Made by a program: the position numbers and the translations under genes. From Sporolactobacillus shoreicorticis (GTDB lineage Bacteria > Bacillota > Bacilli > Bacillales > Sporolactobacillaceae), in contig NZ_JAMXWM010000023.1 in assembly GCF_024125445.1 (NCBI RefSeq), positions 1 to 64,000 of the forward strand: 64,000 bases of DNA, written 5' to 3'. Below the pieces are notes generated by a model. It was given only the letters and a program-made list of their open reading frames with translations, had not been told where the DNA came from and did no database searches. Positions 35,878-44,718 of the stretch are shown in pieces. The first letter of the stretch is position 1, and each line of letters starts with the position of its first letter.

Positions 35878-37863
35878 TCACTCATTGGGAGACAAAGCAA
35901 GTGAATTATAGTGCTGGAACCAATCGATGATTTCTTGAAGGCGAGTAAGCCGATTTTTTGGCCGCCCGCTCCGTGACAGCTCATGATTTTCTCCTTTAAT
36001 TCGAACAAATCGTGTTTCAACACCAAGCCGGCGCAGTGCGGTATACCATTGTTCGGCTTGTTCGATCGGGCAGCGATGATCTTGCTCGCTGTGAATAATA
36101 CAGGTCGGTGTTTTGACTTGATTGGCATAGCGAATCGGAGAGAATTGCATCAGTGTATCCTCATCGCTCCACAGATCAGCACCGTTAAAATAACGAGTAA
36201 GGAAGTAATAGCCGATATCACTTGTTCCATAGAAATTATAGAGATTGCAGATGGATCGCTGGGTAACAGCCGCACGGAAACGGTTCGTTGTTCCGACAAG
36301 CGTGTTCGTCATAAACCCGCCGTAGCTTCCGCCGGTTACAAATTGGCGATCGGGATCGCATTCTGGATAATTTGCTAATACATAATCGAGTCCTTTAAGA
36401 ATATCAAGCTTGTCCTTTCTACCCCAGTCGCCATAACAACCGGCACAAAATTCAGCACCATAGCCGCGGCTTCCTCGCGGATTTGTGTAGACGACAGCGT
36501 AGCCCTGCGCCGCCAGACATTGAAACTCATGATTGAATGACTCACCATAGGCAGCTGCAGGTCCGCCGTGAATTTCCAATACAACCGGTACTTTTTTTGC
36601 GGTTCGAGCGGCTTTAGGCGGCATTAGCACCCAACCGTCAATTTTCCAGTTGTCAGCGCCATCATATGTAAATGGAGTGGGTTCATTCAGATCCAATTGG
36701 TTGAAAAGTTCTTGATTATGATCGCTCGCTTGTCGAATCGTGTCGCCATTTCCCAGGAAATAGAGATCTCCTGTTGAAAGAGGTGTTGAAAGAATGGCGA
36801 TGATTTTATCATTGTTCATCGAAAATGAAGTCATCACCTTTTTTTTTCGCATGAATACTGTAGCGATTTCTCCATTTAAGTTTATCGATTTTAATCCACT
36901 GATCGCACCGTCTTGAACGAGATACGTCAGGGATTGTCCATCTTTTGCCCATTGAATCAAGTGATGGGCGTCATCAAAACGGACATCGGTTCCGATAAAA
37001 TTGCCCAGTGACAGGTACTTGTTTTTAGTAAGATTTTTGGCCAGTCCGCCGGCTGCGGGTACGAGCAGAATGCTGATGTTTTCAGGAGTGCATTCTCCGT
37101 CGTCATTTCCTGCGAGAGCGACCGTTTGTCCATCCGGCGAAATTTGTATTTCTTTAATGGAACCTAATGCTTTATAAATGCGTTTTGTTGTTCGTGTGGA
37201 AAAATCATAGACATACAGATCCAAAAGATAATCACTTTGATCCGGTTGTGGTTTTCCCATACAGAAGTACAACTGGCTACCATCCGGTGAAAAGGTAGGA
37301 AGTTCTGCATCGCAATGCGGATTTGTGATCAGTTCTTGATGCCTGTCCACGATGGAACAAAGGTGCAGCGCCGTTGTTCCATCAACAAATCCTTTGCCGT
37401 TCTGTAAATACCTGAGTCTCGTAACCACCGTAACATCCGGGTTGTCGGATTTTTTCTTATCCTTTTTTGTTGTTTGACAAACAAGTTTTTGTCCATCCGG
37501 GCACAAAGTAAAATCATTCGTGCCCTCTTTGAAATCAGTGACTTGCTCCGATTCTCCGCCTGAGACAGGGATTCGCCATACTTGATCGATTCCCGTACGG
37601 TTTGATAAATAGTAGACATACGTACCATCTGAAGAGAAAATGGGGTGGTGATGTTTCTCCAAAAGGGTATCATTATAGGTATAGGTCAATGGCTTCGGTG
37701 AATGTTCGCCGTCTGTCCAATATAATGACGAAGAATACCCGTTTTGGTTTAAATCAGTCTTTGTGACAACATAGACTGCCTGAAGCCCGTCAATAGAAAG
37801 TGCAGGGGAACCGGCAAAGGTGAAGGCAGCTAAATCATCAATAGTTATCAGTCGCTTGCTCAA
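35878..37863 (-). CDS. yuxL: S9-family serine peptidase (YuxL-like)
   Basis: Prolyl-oligopeptidase/acylaminoacyl-peptidase type, cytosolic. 661 residues from the TTG at 37863, whose site AAAGGAGGGA is 8 bases upstream; an upstream TTG at 37887 would swallow that site. The N-terminal two thirds form a WD40/TolB-like propeller (repeated FSSDGTYVYY, FSPDGSQLYF, ISPDGQTVA blades), and the C-terminal alpha/beta hydrolase has nucleophile GGSYGG near 513, Asp in HSEQDHRCP near 593 and His in GENHELSRSG near 626. In B. subtilis yuxL neighbours yutI and thrB. Confidence 0.9.
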   Translation of the reverse strand: MSKRLITIDDLAAFTFAGSPALSIDGLQAVYVVTKTDLNQNGYSSSLYWTDGEHSPKPLTYTYNDTLLEKHHHPIFSSDGTYVYYLSNRTGIDQVWRIPVSGGESEQVTDFKEGTNDFTLCPDGQKLVCQTTKKDKKKSDNPDVTVVTRLRYLQNGKGFVDGTTALHLCSIVDRHQELITNPHCDAELPTFSPDGSQLYFCMGKPQPDQSDYLLDLYVYDFSTRTTKRIYKALGSIKEIQISPDGQTVALAGNDDGECTPENISILLVPAAGGLAKNLTKNKYLSLGNFIGTDVRFDDAHHLIQWAKDGQSLTYLVQDGAISGLKSINLNGEIATVFMRKKKVMTSFSMNNDKIIAILSTPLSTGDLYFLGNGDTIRQASDHNQELFNQLDLNEPTPFTYDGADNWKIDGWVLMPPKAARTAKKVPVVLEIHGGPAAAYGESFNHEFQCLAAQGYAVVYTNPRGSRGYGAEFCAGCYGDWGRKDKLDILKGLDYVLANYPECDPDRQFVTGGSYGGFMTNTLVGTTNRFRAAVTQRSICNLYNFYGTSDIGYYFLTRYFNGADLWSDEDTLMQFSPIRYANQVKTPTCIIHSEQDHRCPIEQAEQWYTALRRLGVETRFVRIKGENHELSRSGRPKNRLTRLQEIIDWFQHYNSLALSPNE

Positions 37864-37971
37864 ATTAATTTCCCTCCTTTTGTTCAATTATAGGTGATTA
37901 GCAAGTAAACAGCATCTTTTTTAGCGAGCTGTCAGAAAATTTATTCATGTCTCCCATTTCAGATCTATGCT

Positions 37972-38006
37972 AAAAAAAAACCATCCTGAATAAGATCAGG
38001 ATGGTT
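37972..38006 (-). terminator. Terminator of the cotF-like pair
   Basis: CCATCCTGA and TCAGGATGG pair around a 6-base loop, and on the minus strand TTTTTTTTT follows. It lies just past the stop at 38028. Confidence 0.92.
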
Positions 38007-38027
38007 TGATACAGCCTTGATTGGTGC

Positions 38028-38366
38028 TTATTTAGGAAATTGCTGCTGTGCATACTGCGTAAATTGCTGCTGTGTTTGCTGGATTTTCTGTGGATCCTGC
38101 GACTCCATTTTGTACCAGCCTTTGTTGAACATCAAATTGAAGAGGTCACGCTGATGATCGCATGTTTGATCAAAGACCCCTTTGATATCTTGGTACAACG
38201 ATTGGTGGCTGGCTTCCTGAAGTGCATGCACGTAAGAGGTGCCCAGATATTTTTCCGTAAGAAGGACATCATTCAGATAATCGCGATCATTCATCTGCGG
38301 TGTCTGAGGAACTTGTGTTTCCGTGTTTTGAATCGGCATCGATTGTGCCGGCTGTTTTTCCATCAT
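38028..38366 (-). CDS. CotF-like spore coat protein
   Basis: A 112-residue protein with the ferritin-like helical CotF domain (NDRDYLNDVLLTEKYLG, SYVHALQEASHQSLYQDI, FDQTCDHQRDLFNLMFNKGWY) and a Gln-rich C-terminus (QQTQQQFTQYAQQQF). CotF-type proteins are structural components of the spore coat. Its ATG overlaps the stop of the upstream CotF-like gene (ATGA), so the two are co-translated and likely partners. Expression is expected in the mother cell under sporulation sigma factors; I did not identify the promoter. Confidence 0.85.
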   Translation of the reverse strand: MMEKQPAQSMPIQNTETQVPQTPQMNDRDYLNDVLLTEKYLGTSYVHALQEASHQSLYQDIKGVFDQTCDHQRDLFNLMFNKGWYKMESQDPQKIQQTQQQFTQYAQQQFPK

Positions 38367-38641
38367 TGTGCCATTCCCCCTGCCATAGTCGTTGCCTGAA
38401 CATGTTTACCCAGGTGATTGAGGATACTTTGATAATGGCGCATGTGCAGCTGACAGGTCCGATTCATCGCCTGAATGACATCTTGATCCTGACACAGTGA
38501 AGCATAAGCATTTGCTTTTTTTATGATCTCCAGGTTCCAGGACAGGATATCTTCGATGTAAAGGAAGTCCTTTGTCGACAAAATCGCAGGTGGTTGTGCG
38601 AATTTCATTGGAGTCTGCCCGCTCTGTTGCTGAATGTTCAT
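38363..38641 (-). CDS. Second CotF-like spore coat protein
   Basis: A 92-residue all-helical protein (LSTKDFLYIEDILSWNLEIIKKA, MNRTCQLHMRHYQSILNHLG) of the CotF / YusN-like group: shorter than its partner and without the Gln-rich tail. It is the first gene of a two-gene unit and overlaps the next by 4 bases. The pair may be a split or duplicated form of one ancestral coat subunit, since CotF of B. subtilis is made as one chain and processed into two; that comparison is inference. Confidence 0.78.
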   Translation of the reverse strand: MNIQQQSGQTPMKFAQPPAILSTKDFLYIEDILSWNLEIIKKANAYASLCQDQDVIQAMNRTCQLHMRHYQSILNHLGKHVQATTMAGGMAQ

Positions 38642-38790
38642 GTGTTATTCACACTCCTATATATTTGTGGTGGCGGTGCTCTTTGTTAGTATGTCCGGTC
38701 AACGTCAAAAAATTTGGGTGAGCGACTGTTTTTTTGCATGATTCATGACGGCGGGTATAATATAGGAAGATCATTTATGTGGAGGAAAGG

Positions 38791-39159
38791 ATGAAGGCAG
38801 TGCTGACCATGTATAGTTATCCGCCATGCGGAACATGCCGAAAAGCGAAAAAATGGCTGAATGAACATTCAATACCCTATAAAGAAATCAATATCGCTGA
38901 TCATCCGCCGGACGAAGAGGTACTGAAGCAATTGGTTGAAAAAAGCGGGATTTCGATCGGAAAATTTTTCAATACGAGCGGGAGGCATTATCGTGACGGC
39001 GATTTTAAGAATCGCAGGAAGAATGAACCTGAAGAAAAATGGCTTGAATGGCTTGCTCAGGACGGGATGCTGATTAAACGACCGCTTGTTTATGATGCAA
39101 ATAAAGCAACGGTCGGATTCAGTGAAGCATTGTTTGAAAATGAATGGACAAAGCACTGA
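38791..39159 (+). CDS. yusI: ArsC/Spx-family thioredoxin-fold protein (YusI-like)
   Basis: A 122-residue arsenate-reductase-like protein. CGTC at residues 13-16 on a thioredoxin fold, FFNTSGRHYRD and KRPLVYDANKATVGFSE match the YusI/YffB subgroup and not true arsenate reductase or Spx. Function unproven. Start ATG 38791, 5 bases after GGAGG; a GTG 12 bases upstream would contain the site. It sits before gcvH, as in B. subtilis. Confidence 0.85.
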   Translation: MKAVLTMYSYPPCGTCRKAKKWLNEHSIPYKEINIADHPPDEEVLKQLVEKSGISIGKFFNTSGRHYRDGDFKNRRKNEPEEKWLEWLAQDGMLIKRPLVYDANKATVGFSEALFENEWTKH

Positions 39160-39202
39160 TATCTGAATAAAATTCATTTGTTTTATCTGCCAAATTTTAC
39201 GC

Positions 39203-39208
39203 TATAAT
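39203..39208 (+). promoter_or_regulatory. Probable -10 of gcvH
   Basis: A consensus TATAAT 50 bases before gcvH; the matching -35 is poor (GTTTTA at 17 bases). Confidence 0.4.
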
Positions 39209-39263
39209 AGAAGTATCTTTAGGAATGTAAGCATATTCAGTACCTGAAAACGGAGGCAAAATA

Positions 39264-39644
39264 ATGAGTGTACCTACAGACTTGCTGTATTCAAAGGATC
39301 ATGAATGGGTTAAGAAAGAGGCGGACGGCAAGGTTCGCATCGGTATTACGGAGTTTGCTCAGAAGGAACTCGGAGATATTGTTTTTGTTGAACTTCCGGA
39401 TATCGGTGCCGAACTCGGTTCCGGTGATTCATTTGGCAGCGTTGAATCAGTGAAAACGGTTTCTGAACTATACGCTCCGGTGAGTGGTGTTGTTGCAGCA
39501 ATCAATGACGAACTTGAAGATTCACCGGAATTCGTCAATGAATCCCCTTATGAAAAAGCGTGGATGGTTGAACTTGAATCTGTTGACGCGTCAAGTTTCG
39601 ATGATTTGCTGGATGCCGCTGCGTATGAGAAATTGATTAATTAA
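39264..39644 (+). CDS. gcvH: Glycine cleavage system H protein
   Basis: A 126-residue lipoyl carrier. The lipoylated lysine is K64 in [10 protein letters not shown], within the flattened beta-barrel, followed by LYAPVSGVV. Besides glycine cleavage, GcvH is the obligatory first acceptor of octanoate in the Bacillus LipM/LipL route, which fits lipM-lipA in this window and the absence of gcvT or gcvP next to it. GGAGGC precedes the ATG. Confidence 0.96.
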   Translation: MSVPTDLLYSKDHEWVKKEADGKVRIGITEFAQKELGDIVFVELPDIGAELGSGDSFGSVESVKTVSELYAPVSGVVAAINDELEDSPEFVNESPYEKAWMVELESVDASSFDDLLDAAAYEKLIN

Positions 39645-39953
39645 CGAAAGACAGGTACAAGCAATAGAGGCACTTATAAAGTCGCTCACAAAATAACTTA
39701 ACAGCCCTTGTCATCTTTTTGTTACCAGATTGTCGCTTTCTTTTCAACAGGAAAGCATGGTATAAATGAGGCAGGGGTTTTTTGCTTTTTCGACAAAACT
39801 CTCGAACCCCGGACATTAACAAAAGTTTTTGACAATAGTCATACGTTTCTGTAGGACATGTTATTGTAAAAAAAAGATGAATGAACTATGTTATTTTAAT
39901 CATTTTTGGATGGAACAGAGAATGAGAAACCAAAGCGAGAGGTGAGTGTTTTG

Positions 39954-40712
39954 ATGAGCGCAAACCAGTTAACATTAGGCGGAGCGTTTAATATTTCGCT
40001 TGAAACGAATATTTTTCAGGTACAGCAAGGCGATGAATCCTTGCGTAACACAATTATCGAATCCTACCAGCCTTTTATTAAAAAGGTTGTTTCTAAAGTA
40101 TGCAATCGTTTTATAGATCAGACAATGGATGAATTCAGTATCGGTTTAGTTGCGTTTAACGAAGCGATTAATCAATATCAAAAAGGGCAGGGAAGCAAAT
40201 TTCTGACATTTGCGGATATGGTTATTCGACGCAGAATTATTGATTTTATTCGTAAAGAATCTCGTCAGGTGCGCCATATTTATTTGGATCAGACAAAACA
40301 GAATGATGAAAATACAATGGAAGAAAGTTTCATCGAGCAACAGGCTGCTATTGACCACTTCGAAGAGCAGCGGCGAATTAACGAACGCATGGAGCAAATT
40401 GAAAGCTATCAATCACTGCTGCTTGAGTATGGGATTACCTTTGATGTGCTGAGCAAGCATTGTCCGAAGCACGCGGATGCGCGTGAAAATGCAAAAGTTT
40501 CGGCAAAAAGGCTGGTTGAGCATAAGGAATTAGTGACTTATTTAAAGAAAAAGAAACAGCTGCCGATAAAAGATTTGTTACAATTTGTCTCGTGTAGCCG
40601 CAAAACGATTGAAAGGAATCGAAAGTATATAATAGCATTGTCGCTGATCTATATCGGCGGGTTCAGTGCACTGAAGTCATATATTGAACCGGAGCTAGAA
40701 GCGGTTCGGTGA
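39954..40712 (+). CDS. sigI: RNA polymerase sigma factor SigI
   Basis: A sigma-70-family factor of 252 residues from ATG 39954, with GAGAGGTGAG upstream; the frame is open to 39906. Region 2 is visible (QPFIKKVVSKVCNR, DEFSIGLVAFNEAINQYQKGQGSKF, RRRIIDFIRKE), with a C-terminal SigI-type DNA-binding part (CSRKTIERNRKYIIAL) in place of a standard region 4. SigI responds to heat or, in cellulolytic clostridia, to polysaccharide; the partner RsgI is next. A TTGACA at 39833 with a weak TAGGAC -10 might be a promoter. No clear SigI-type autoregulatory promoter was found. Confidence 0.88.
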   Translation: MSANQLTLGGAFNISLETNIFQVQQGDESLRNTIIESYQPFIKKVVSKVCNRFIDQTMDEFSIGLVAFNEAINQYQKGQGSKFLTFADMVIRRRIIDFIRKESRQVRHIYLDQTKQNDENTMEESFIEQQAAIDHFEEQRRINERMEQIESYQSLLLEYGITFDVLSKHCPKHADARENAKVSAKRLVEHKELVTYLKKKKQLPIKDLLQFVSCSRKTIERNRKYIIALSLIYIGGFSALKSYIEPELEAVR

Positions 40713-40737
40713 CCAAGAAAGGTGGGGAGGAAAACTG

Positions 40738-41688
40738 ATTAATCAGGGTGTGCTAGTGTCCAAGAAGGGGAGGCGTGCTGTCATTCTGACTGATGAAGGC
40801 GACTTCAAGTCGGTCCGGCTCAGACGCACGGTCGACCTTTCAATAGGACAAACGGTACGTTGTAAACACCTTGCCCAATTCCACCTTCTTCCCAAATCAA
40901 TCCTGACGCCGATGGTCGCACTCGGTTTTTCATTGCTGTGTTTTATTCCGTTGTCGCACAGTACATATGCACCTCCTGGACCGGTAGCCGCATATGTTTA
41001 TTTTGATTTAAAGGCAAGTATTGAGGCGAGTGTAGATCGTAATATGCAGGTCATTTCTGTGCAGCCTCTGAACAGTGAGGCAAGACAGCTGCTCAAGGTA
41101 ACACCTGTCGTTCAAAAAATGCCTCTTCAGCAGTTCAGTTCAGCACTCTTTTCAAAACTGAAGAACAAAGGAGCTTCGAACAAGCAATCCCTTTGTTTGG
41201 TTACAACCGTTTTGACAAATCAAATCAGCCGTTCGCAGAAGTCGGTATTTACACAGAGACTGACTGCATCTTTTAATAGCGGTGCAAGACAAGTTCTCCA
41301 AGCGAATGGAGGAGGAATCGAGTGGCTTCAAGCTTCACTTGAACGAAAAAAGGATGCCGAAGCGCGAGGTCTGTCCGTTGGGAAGTACTTGCTTTACCTG
41401 CAGGCGAATGCATATGGCAAGACGCTTTCGCTTGAAGATGCCAAGCAGCTGTCTATTGAGAAGATGCGTGAAGTATCAGGAGCTGTTTCACTTCCGTGGC
41501 ATTCGCTGATCAGAGAACGGATTAATAGCACTACCTCGGGAAGCGGGTCACATATAGAGCAAGCATCCTTCAGGATTAAACAGTTTAAACCGCTGTTTCA
41601 AAATCCTTTTCAAGTCGGTGAGGTGAATAAAAACAGGGAGAGCAGCAGCTATAATTATTTGAATACCCGAACTGCAGGCTACGCCTGA
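40738..41688 (+). CDS. rsgI: Anti-sigma-I factor RsgI, likely AUU start
   Basis: Membrane anti-sigma factor that holds SigI. N-terminal RsgI domain (about residues 1-50), one transmembrane helix (about 60-82, LTPMVALGFSLLCFIPL), then the conserved extracytoplasmic domain with DLKASIEASVDRNMQVISV and QPLNSEARQLL, and a C-terminal region without a sugar-binding module. The strong site GGTGGGGAGG ends 7 bases before ATT (40738); starting there aligns the N-terminus with B. subtilis RsgI, giving 316 residues. The first conventional starts, GTG at 40750 and 40756, have poor sites; CTG at 40735 is another option. Confidence 0.85.
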   Translation: MNQGVLVSKKGRRAVILTDEGDFKSVRLRRTVDLSIGQTVRCKHLAQFHLLPKSILTPMVALGFSLLCFIPLSHSTYAPPGPVAAYVYFDLKASIEASVDRNMQVISVQPLNSEARQLLKVTPVVQKMPLQQFSSALFSKLKNKGASNKQSLCLVTTVLTNQISRSQKSVFTQRLTASFNSGARQVLQANGGGIEWLQASLERKKDAEARGLSVGKYLLYLQANAYGKTLSLEDAKQLSIEKMREVSGAVSLPWHSLIRERINSTTSGSGSHIEQASFRIKQFKPLFQNPFQVGEVNKNRESSSYNYLNTRTAGYA

Positions 41689-41774
41689 TTTCTGTTCATG
41701 AAGTTCCAAGCAAAGAAGCATTTGCCTGGAGCTTTTAACCGTGCATAATTAGGTATTTGGTCGGGTAAGAAGGT

Positions 41775-41803
41775 TTGACAGTATTCGTTATGCGTGGTAA
41801 ATT
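41775..41803 (+). promoter_or_regulatory. Sigma-A promoter of metNPQ
   Basis: TTGACA-N17-TAAATT, about 25 bases before the SAM aptamer. Confidence 0.8.
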
Positions 41804-41828
41804 ATTAACACTCAATTGTATAGAAAAA

Positions 41829-41944
41829 CTCTTATCCAGAGAGGCAGAGGGACTGGCCCGATGATGCCCGGCAACCTGATTGCAGATCGATGCAATAAAA
41901 GGTGCTAATTCCTTCAGAAACGAATGTTTCTGGCAGATGAGAGA
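41829..41944 (+). promoter_or_regulatory. SAM-I (S-box) riboswitch
   Basis: Classic S-box: CTCTTATCCAGAGAGGCAGA, GGGACTGGCCCGATGATGCC, CGGCAACC, the GGTGCTAATTCC block and the closing GATGAGAG. It binds S-adenosylmethionine and terminates transcription of the methionine transporter when SAM is plentiful. Confidence 0.97.
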
Positions 41945-41949
41945 GGCGA

Positions 41950-41980
41950 AACCCACCTCTCTCAAGGCGGGTTTTTTTAT
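41950..41980 (+). terminator. SAM riboswitch expression-platform terminator
   Basis: ACCCACCT and AGGCGGGT pair, followed by TTTTTTT. CCTCTC inside it can pair instead with GAGAGG at the end of the aptamer (41941-41946), giving the alternative structure. Confidence 0.9.
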
Positions 41981-42093
41981 TGGTTGAAGCGAAATGTGAG
42001 GGGGACTGCTGCCGGATAGATCATAGATCAAATGCCAAGTAAAAATGTAGGTTAAGTTTTATCAGCTGTATTATTTGAAAGCGGTGAACGAGT

Positions 42094-43110
42094 TTGATTC
42101 AATTAAGCAATGTTGAAAAAACGTTTCGGACCGAACAGGGTCCGGTGCGTGCACTATCGGATGTCAGTCTTTCTATTCAAGAAGGAGAAGTATTCGGCAT
42201 CATCGGCTACAGCGGTGCAGGAAAGAGCACACTCATTCGGATGATTAATCTGCTTGAGAAACCGACGGCGGGTACGATCACGATTGACGGCCGAAGCCTT
42301 ACAGATCTGGATGAGCGCCAGCTGCGTGAAGAACGTCGGTCAATTGGGATGATCTTTCAGCATTTCAATTTGCTGTGGTCGCGTACAGTGGCTGAGAATA
42401 TCGCTTTTCCATTAGAACTGACGAAGCTGAAGAAGAAGCAAAGAAAAGAACGGATTTCTGAATTGATTCGGATGGTTGGGCTTGAAGGTAAAGCAGCTGC
42501 CTATCCGGCACAACTGAGCGGCGGTCAAAAACAGCGGGTAGGTATTGCCCGGGCATTGGCTAACAATCCAAAGGTTCTTCTTTGTGATGAGGCGACATCG
42601 GCACTTGATCCGAAGACAACTGATTCTATTCTTACACTTCTGAAGGAAATTAATAAGACGCTTGGACTGACGATCATTTTGATTACCCATGAGATGACGG
42701 TTATTCAGAAAATATGTGATCGTGTGGCTGTGCTTGACGGCGGGAAAATTGTTGAGCAAGGAACAGTTGCCTCTGTGTTTTCGAATCCGCGTCAAACCAT
42801 TACTCAAGAATTTGTTGGTACCCATACAGGCAAAAAAGCACCATTTCAAATCGATTATTCCGCAGCGCACGCAGAGGAGACTGTAATCAGTCTCTCTTCG
42901 GATGATCAAATCGCTTTTCAACGGGCTTTATCGCATTTGCTTGGAAACGCCAGACTGTCGGTAAAGGTGTTTGGCTTAGTGCGCGGGGAAAGTGTTCGAA
43001 CAGACCGAACAATCGTTTCTCTCCAGGGTGCTTCGGAAATTATCCATAAAGCGATTGATGATCTGCGTTCAGAAGGCGTGAGGGTTGAGGTGACAAAGAA
43101 AAATGAGTGA
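42094..43110 (+). CDS. metN: Methionine ABC transporter ATP-binding protein
   Basis: ATPase of the MetNPQ importer for methionine and its sulfoxide. The 338-residue protein has Walker A GYSGAGKST near 38-46, Q-loop IFQHFNLLWSRTV, signature LSGGQKQRVGIARAL, Walker B VLLCDEATSALD, H-loop LITHEMTV, and a C-terminal ACT-like NIL domain (about 260-338) that binds methionine for trans-inhibition. TTG start with GCGGTGA upstream. First gene after the SAM riboswitch; overlaps metP by 8 bases. Confidence 0.96.
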   Translation: MIQLSNVEKTFRTEQGPVRALSDVSLSIQEGEVFGIIGYSGAGKSTLIRMINLLEKPTAGTITIDGRSLTDLDERQLREERRSIGMIFQHFNLLWSRTVAENIAFPLELTKLKKKQRKERISELIRMVGLEGKAAAYPAQLSGGQKQRVGIARALANNPKVLLCDEATSALDPKTTDSILTLLKEINKTLGLTIILITHEMTVIQKICDRVAVLDGGKIVEQGTVASVFSNPRQTITQEFVGTHTGKKAPFQIDYSAAHAEETVISLSSDDQIAFQRALSHLLGNARLSVKVFGLVRGESVRTDRTIVSLQGASEIIHKAIDDLRSEGVRVEVTKKNE

Positions 43111-43768
43111 GTGGGTACAAAGTGTCGATTGGCCGAGTATGTGGCTTTCCACGGGACAAACGCTCTATATGACAGCCATTTCCGGAGTCTTTACATTTTT
43201 TCTTGGGATTGCATTAGGGCTGTTGCTTTATTTAACCGCCAAGGGCGGACTCTATGAAAATCCGATTATTTACAAACTGATCGCTTCATTCGTTAATGTA
43301 TTTCGCTCGATTCCGTTCATTATCCTGATTATTCTTCTTATTCCGTTTACTGTGCTGATTCTTGGTACCATGATCGGTGCGACAGCGGCTTTGCCTTCAA
43401 TAATTATCGGGGCAGCGCCGTTTTACGCGCGGTTAGTCGAGATCGGATTGCGAGAAGTAGATAAAGGAGTCATTGAAGCAGCTCAAGCGATGGGAGCAAC
43501 GCGTCTGCAAATTATCTGGAAAGTTCTTCTTCCAGAATCACTTCCATCCGTTTCTTCCGGAATGACGGTTGCACTGATTGCACTCATTGGCAATACGGCA
43601 ATGGCAGGTGTTGTCGGTGCCGGCGGACTGGGTACGATTGCCTATAATGAAGGGTTTGAAGCAAACAACAACACGATAACTTTTATTGCCACAATTATCA
43701 TACTGATTATTGTATTTTTCATTCAATATATTGGCGATCGCATTACACGCCATGTAGACAAGAGATAG
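43103..43768 (+). CDS. metP: Methionine ABC transporter permease
   Basis: Integral membrane subunit of 221 residues with five or so hydrophobic helices and the EAA loop GLREVDKGVIEAAQAMGATRLQIIWKVLLP-type coupling motif (about residues 113-142, key EAA...G). ATG overlaps metN, so translation is coupled. SIPFIILIILLIPF and VALIALIGNTAMAGVVG are typical of MetI/MetP. Confidence 0.95.
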   Translation: MSEWVQSVDWPSMWLSTGQTLYMTAISGVFTFFLGIALGLLLYLTAKGGLYENPIIYKLIASFVNVFRSIPFIILIILLIPFTVLILGTMIGATAALPSIIIGAAPFYARLVEIGLREVDKGVIEAAQAMGATRLQIIWKVLLPESLPSVSSGMTVALIALIGNTAMAGVVGAGGLGTIAYNEGFEANNNTITFIATIIILIIVFFIQYIGDRITRHVDKR

Positions 43769-43841
43769 GCAGCAGCATGCTGTTATGCATTAAAATGATG
43801 GAACTTAAAAAAAATCAACGAATAACTAGGGGGAACCTGAT

Positions 43842-44660
43842 ATGAAGAAATATAGTGTATTGACTGTTATTCTTGCGTTTGTACTCATTCTCACGGCGTG
43901 TGGACAATCATCAGGCAATTCAGAGAAAAATCAAACGTTAACCGTTGGCGCTTCAGCAGTGCCGCATGCTGAAATTTTGAAAAAGGCGGTGCCTTTACTC
44001 AAGAAAAAAGGCATTGATTTGAAAGTGAAAGTTTTCCAAGACTACGTCCTCCCAAATAAAGCACTTGCTTCAAAACAATTAGATGCTAACTATTTTCAAC
44101 ATATTCCCTATCTTGACCTTTATAACAAACAACACAACACGGATTTAGTAAATGCAGGCAAGATTCATATTGAACCTTTTGGCATTTATTCAAAGAAGTA
44201 TACTGATGTAAGCAAGATAAAAGACGGGGCGACTGTCCAGATCAGCAATAACAAATCAGAACAAGGGCGCATTTTGCTGTTGCTTCAATCAAAGGGACTC
44301 GTGAAAATCAAAACGGGTGTTGATCCGGTCTCCGCAACACTTAAGGATATTGACAATATCAAACATCTAAAATTCCTGCAACCGATCGATCCCGCTATTC
44401 TTCCGAAAGCATATGAGCATAGTGCGGCTGATCTCTATGCAATTAATACGAATTATGCACTGCAGGCAAAGCTGGACCCGAAAGAGGATGCGCTGATTCT
44501 TGAAGGAGCTTCGTCACCCTACGCGAATATAATCGCTGTACGCAAAGGCGATCAAAATAAAAAGGCCATTAAAGAATTAGTTAATGTGCTTCATTCAAAA
44601 ACGATTCAAGATTTCATTACTAAGAAATATAAAGGCGCAGTACTGCCTGTTTCCGAATGA
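43842..44660 (+). CDS. metQ: Methionine-binding lipoprotein
   Basis: Substrate-binding lipoprotein of the NlpA/MetQ family, 272 residues. A signal peptide ends in lipobox LTAC with the lipidated C20; the mature domain has VGASAVPHAEIL, DANYFQHIPYLD and AINTNYALQA, all family hallmarks. Anchored outside the membrane, it hands methionine to MetNP. It follows metP by 73 bases, and GGGGGAA precedes the ATG. Confidence 0.95.
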   Translation: MKKYSVLTVILAFVLILTACGQSSGNSEKNQTLTVGASAVPHAEILKKAVPLLKKKGIDLKVKVFQDYVLPNKALASKQLDANYFQHIPYLDLYNKQHNTDLVNAGKIHIEPFGIYSKKYTDVSKIKDGATVQISNNKSEQGRILLLLQSKGLVKIKTGVDPVSATLKDIDNIKHLKFLQPIDPAILPKAYEHSAADLYAINTNYALQAKLDPKEDALILEGASSPYANIIAVRKGDQNKKAIKELVNVLHSKTIQDFITKKYKGAVLPVSE

Positions 44661-44680
44661 TATTGGATAGAGAATAATGA

Positions 44681-44718
44681 GAAATCGTCCAGCAGTAATT
44701 GTTGGGCGATTTTTCATT
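44681..44718 (+). terminator. Terminator of metNPQ
   Basis: AAATCG-TCCA and TGGG-CGATTTTT pair across an 11-base loop. Confidence 0.85.

Noticed and set aside
39790-39860. SigI-type autoregulatory promoter before sigI (CCCC near 39808)
   Set aside because: AACCCCGG is present but no CGAA-type -10 at proper distance; left as unproven.
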